Source: Synechococcus sp. NOUM97013 (GTDB lineage: Bacteria > Cyanobacteriota > Cyanobacteriia > PCC-6307 > Cyanobiaceae). Taken from it: a stretch of DNA of 64,000 nt. Below are positions 62,293-64,000 of this stretch, one piece after another. Every line of letters begins with the position of its first letter. Within the stretch, counting starts at the first letter, position 1. The position numbers and the translations under genes are program-made. The stretch spans positions 1,736,001-1,800,000 of the forward strand of contig NZ_CP047941.1 in assembly GCF_014279815.1 (NCBI RefSeq), given 5' to 3'. The notes under the pieces were generated by a model. It worked only from the letters and a program-made list of their open reading frames with translations. It ran no database searches and was not told where the DNA came from.

Positions 62293-63033
62293 GTGGAGAT
62301 GCCTCTGGTGGATCACCTGGAGGAGCTGCGTCAAAGGGTGCTGCGCAGTCTTGGGGCTGTGGTCATCTGCGCTCTTGCCTGTTTGCTGGCTGTGCGGCCG
62401 CTGGTCAGATTGCTTGAGGAGCCGGCCGGTTCCATCCGTTTCCTGCAGTTGGCACCGGGTGAGTTCCTGTTCGTGTCCTTCAAGGTGGCCGGTTACGCCG
62501 GTCTCACTCTGGCGCTGCCGTTTGTCCTTTACCAAGGGCTGGCCTTTGTCCTTCCCGGCCTTACCCGTGGCGAGCGCCGGCTGATCGCACCGGCGGTAGC
62601 AGGCTCCGCCGTTCTGTTTCTGGCGGGCTTGGCGTTCGCGTGGTGGGCGCTGATTCCAGCTGCACTGCGTTTTTTGGTGAGCTACGGCGCTGATGTGGTG
62701 GAGCCGATCTGGTCGATCGAGCGCTACCTCGACTTCGTTTTGCTACTCATGCTGTCCACAGGGTTGGCCTTCCAATTGCCCGTGCTGCAGCTCCTTCTGG
62801 GAGCGTTCGGGCTGGTCAACTGGAAACGAATGCTCTCGGCCTGGCGCTGGGTGGTGATGATTTCGGCGCTCGCCGGAGCAGTGCTCACCCCCTCAACGGA
62901 CCCGGTGACGATGATTCTTCTGGGAAGTGCGATTACAGGGCTCTACCTGATCGGAGTTCTTCTGGTGGCGGTGGTGCAGCGTTTCAAAGCAGAAACTCCT
63001 CCAGCCTCTCCTCCCCCTGCAGCTGCAGGCTGA
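62293..63033 (+). CDS. tatC: Twin-arginine translocase subunit TatC
   Basis: 246 residues with six spans. TatC recognises twin-arginine signal peptides and exports folded proteins. Family N-terminus MPLVDHLEELRQRV, then FKVAGYAGLTLALPFVLYQ, LPGLTRGERR and SALAGAVLTPSTDPVTMILL. Start GTG at 62293 or ATG at 62299. Its neighbour petC encodes a Tat-type client. End overlaps the convergent DUF3067 gene by 50 bp. Confidence 0.94.
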   Translation: MEMPLVDHLEELRQRVLRSLGAVVICALACLLAVRPLVRLLEEPAGSIRFLQLAPGEFLFVSFKVAGYAGLTLALPFVLYQGLAFVLPGLTRGERRLIAPAVAGSAVLFLAGLAFAWWALIPAALRFLVSYGADVVEPIWSIERYLDFVLLLMLSTGLAFQLPVLQLLLGAFGLVNWKRMLSAWRWVVMISALAGAVLTPSTDPVTMILLGSAITGLYLIGVLLVAVVQRFKAETPPASPPPAAAG

Positions 63034-63331
63034 GGGCTTTCCCAAGCCTGGGACGGTCTCGCGTGGTGCTTAACCAGTCCCGAACGACCCCTGCCTGCCC
63101 CAATCGGTTGACGATTTCCAACACTTCGGCGAGGTGAGCTCGGTAACCCTCCTCGTTCAAAGGGAACGATTGCTGCTCGAGATAGGCCCACATCACCTGC
63201 AGATACATCCGCCGACGACGGGTCACCAACTGCAAGTCGTAGCTGGCTTGCCAGCGAGAGCGCAGAAGTTCGACCACCTCATCCACGCTCAGAGGATCCG
63301 GCAGAGACGACGAAGGTGATTCAACAAGCAC
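62984..63331 (-). CDS. DUF3067-family protein
   Basis: About 115 residues. Conserved in cyanobacteria and plastids: VDEVVELLRSRWQASYDLQL, RRRRMYLQVMWAYLEQQSFP and a C-terminal region with VNRLGQAGVVRDWL. The start is uncertain: GTG at 63331 fits family length, while ATGs at 63400 and 63412 add an atypical segment covering the petC promoter. Function not established. Confidence 0.8.
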   Translation of the reverse strand: MLVESPSSSLPDPLSVDEVVELLRSRWQASYDLQLVTRRRRMYLQVMWAYLEQQSFPLNEEGYRAHLAEVLEIVNRLGQAGVVRDWLSTTRDRPRLGKALSLQLQGEERLEEFLL

Positions 63332-63435
63332 GAATGGCGACCTTAAACATCGATGAAAAACCCAGTCTTCGCAAAGTGTGACACGACCTTTAGCGTCCAT
63401 AATGATCGTCATTCAGTGCCCAATGACAGTCAGTT

Positions 63436-63972
63436 ATGACTCAGACGCCAGCAGGTGACGTGCCCGGAATGGGCCGCCGGCAGTTTATGAATCTGCTGAC
63501 CTTCGGGTCCGTGACCGGCGTAGCGCTCGGCGCTCTTTATCCGGTGGTGAATTACTTCATCCCCCCTCGCGCTGCGGGTGGCGGTGGCGGCACCACTGCA
63601 AAAGATGAGCTGGGCAATCCGGTCACCGCCAGTGGCTGGCTGAGCAACCACCCCAGTGGCGACCGCAGCCTTATCCAGGGACTCAAAGGCGACCCCACCT
63701 ATTTGATCGTCGAAGGCGATGACGCCATCGGCAGCTACGGCATCAATGCCATCTGCACCCACCTCGGTTGCGTGGTGCCCTGGAACAGCGGTGCCAACAA
63801 GTTCATGTGTCCCTGTCATGGCAGCCAGTACGACGCCACCGGCAAGGTGGTGCGCGGTCCAGCACCCCTGTCCCTTGCCCTGGCCAACGTCAGCGTTGAA
63901 GACGACAACGTGTTCGTGAGCCAGTGGACCGAGACCGACTTCCGCACGGGCGAGAAGCCCTGGTGGGGCTGA
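63436..63972 (+). CDS. petC: Cytochrome b6f Rieske iron-sulfur protein
   Basis: 178 residues. Carries the 2Fe-2S cluster that accepts electrons from plastoquinol. A twin-Arg signal-anchor ([20 protein letters not shown]) precedes a flexible Gly-rich hinge ([11 protein letters not shown]). Cluster-binding motifs are CTHLGC (about 107-112) and CPCHGS (about 125-130), with the disulphide Cys in both. The Tat-type start fits with tatC next door. petA normally follows, beyond the window. Confidence 0.97.
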   Translation: MTQTPAGDVPGMGRRQFMNLLTFGSVTGVALGALYPVVNYFIPPRAAGGGGGTTAKDELGNPVTASGWLSNHPSGDRSLIQGLKGDPTYLIVEGDDAIGSYGINAICTHLGCVVPWNSGANKFMCPCHGSQYDATGKVVRGPAPLSLALANVSVEDDNVFVSQWTETDFRTGEKPWWG

Positions 63973-64000
63973 TCCACGACTCCTTTCCCGCCGTTCTCCC

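Overview
The window looks like the chromosome of a marine picocyanobacterium, most likely a Synechococcus of the marine (5.1-type) group. Evidence seen in the sequence: photosystem genes (psb27, psaF, psaJ), a cytochrome b6f Rieske gene (petC), a high-light-inducible protein, a 62-residue protein I recognise as the hyperconserved protein of Prochlorococcus and marine Synechococcus, a cyanobacterial principal sigma factor, and dense GC-rich housekeeping genes. There is no rRNA, CRISPR array, integrase or transposase. Two tRNAs are present (Trp and Asp). The strain cannot be named from sequence reading alone.

Layout. 1-14.4 kb is core: an inorganic pyrophosphatase cut by the window edge, a HTH protein, proS, psb27, purA, a PfkB kinase, cutA, a precorrin-6A reductase, ssb, argB, a DUF3153-like lipoprotein, priA and rpoD. 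14.4-22.7 kb is an accessory region, AT-richer than its flanks: broken ORFs, very small ORFs, three TPR proteins, and a minus-strand operon of tandemly duplicated secreted proteins. The operon genes share a leader peptide, overlap at start/stop codons and include one copy with an in-frame stop and one reduced to its signal peptide. 22.7-41.6 kb is core again: hemC, MarC, an L,D-transpeptidase, a Coq4-like protein, a second and catalytically intact pyrophosphatase, an M32 carboxypeptidase, a pterin dehydratase, a metal cluster (His-rich CobW GTPase, iron-type ABC permease behind a Fur-box-like palindrome, LarC), an orphan FtsH-like peptidase, xth, a frameshifted glcD, hemL and an OprB-like porin.

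41.7-42.9 kb is a single AT-rich fatty acid desaturase, probably acquired. 43-64 kb is core: yajQ, band-7/NfeD pair, a DRTGG protein next to an EbsA-like protein, map, rplS-tRNA-Trp-hyperconserved protein, a LysR regulator, tRNA-Asp-gltX, an antiporter, a UDP-GlcNAc 2-epimerase, a PilT-type ATPase, hli, tsaD divergent from psaF-psaJ, gmk, an NFACT protein, tatC, a DUF3067 protein and petC at the right edge.

How the parts fit. Several genes serve photosynthesis and tetrapyrrole supply: hemL and hemC feed chlorophyll, haem and bilins, Psb27 assists photosystem II assembly, PsaF/PsaJ belong to photosystem I, and PetC with TatC concerns the b6f complex and export of its Rieske protein. Others serve translation (proS, gltX, rplS, map, tsaD, two tRNAs) and metals (cutA, CobW, iron permease, LarC). 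Many genes overlap tail to tail or by ATGA, as expected of a compact genome. The accessory island and the two disrupted loci (glcD and one secreted paralog) are the main departures from a standard core segment.
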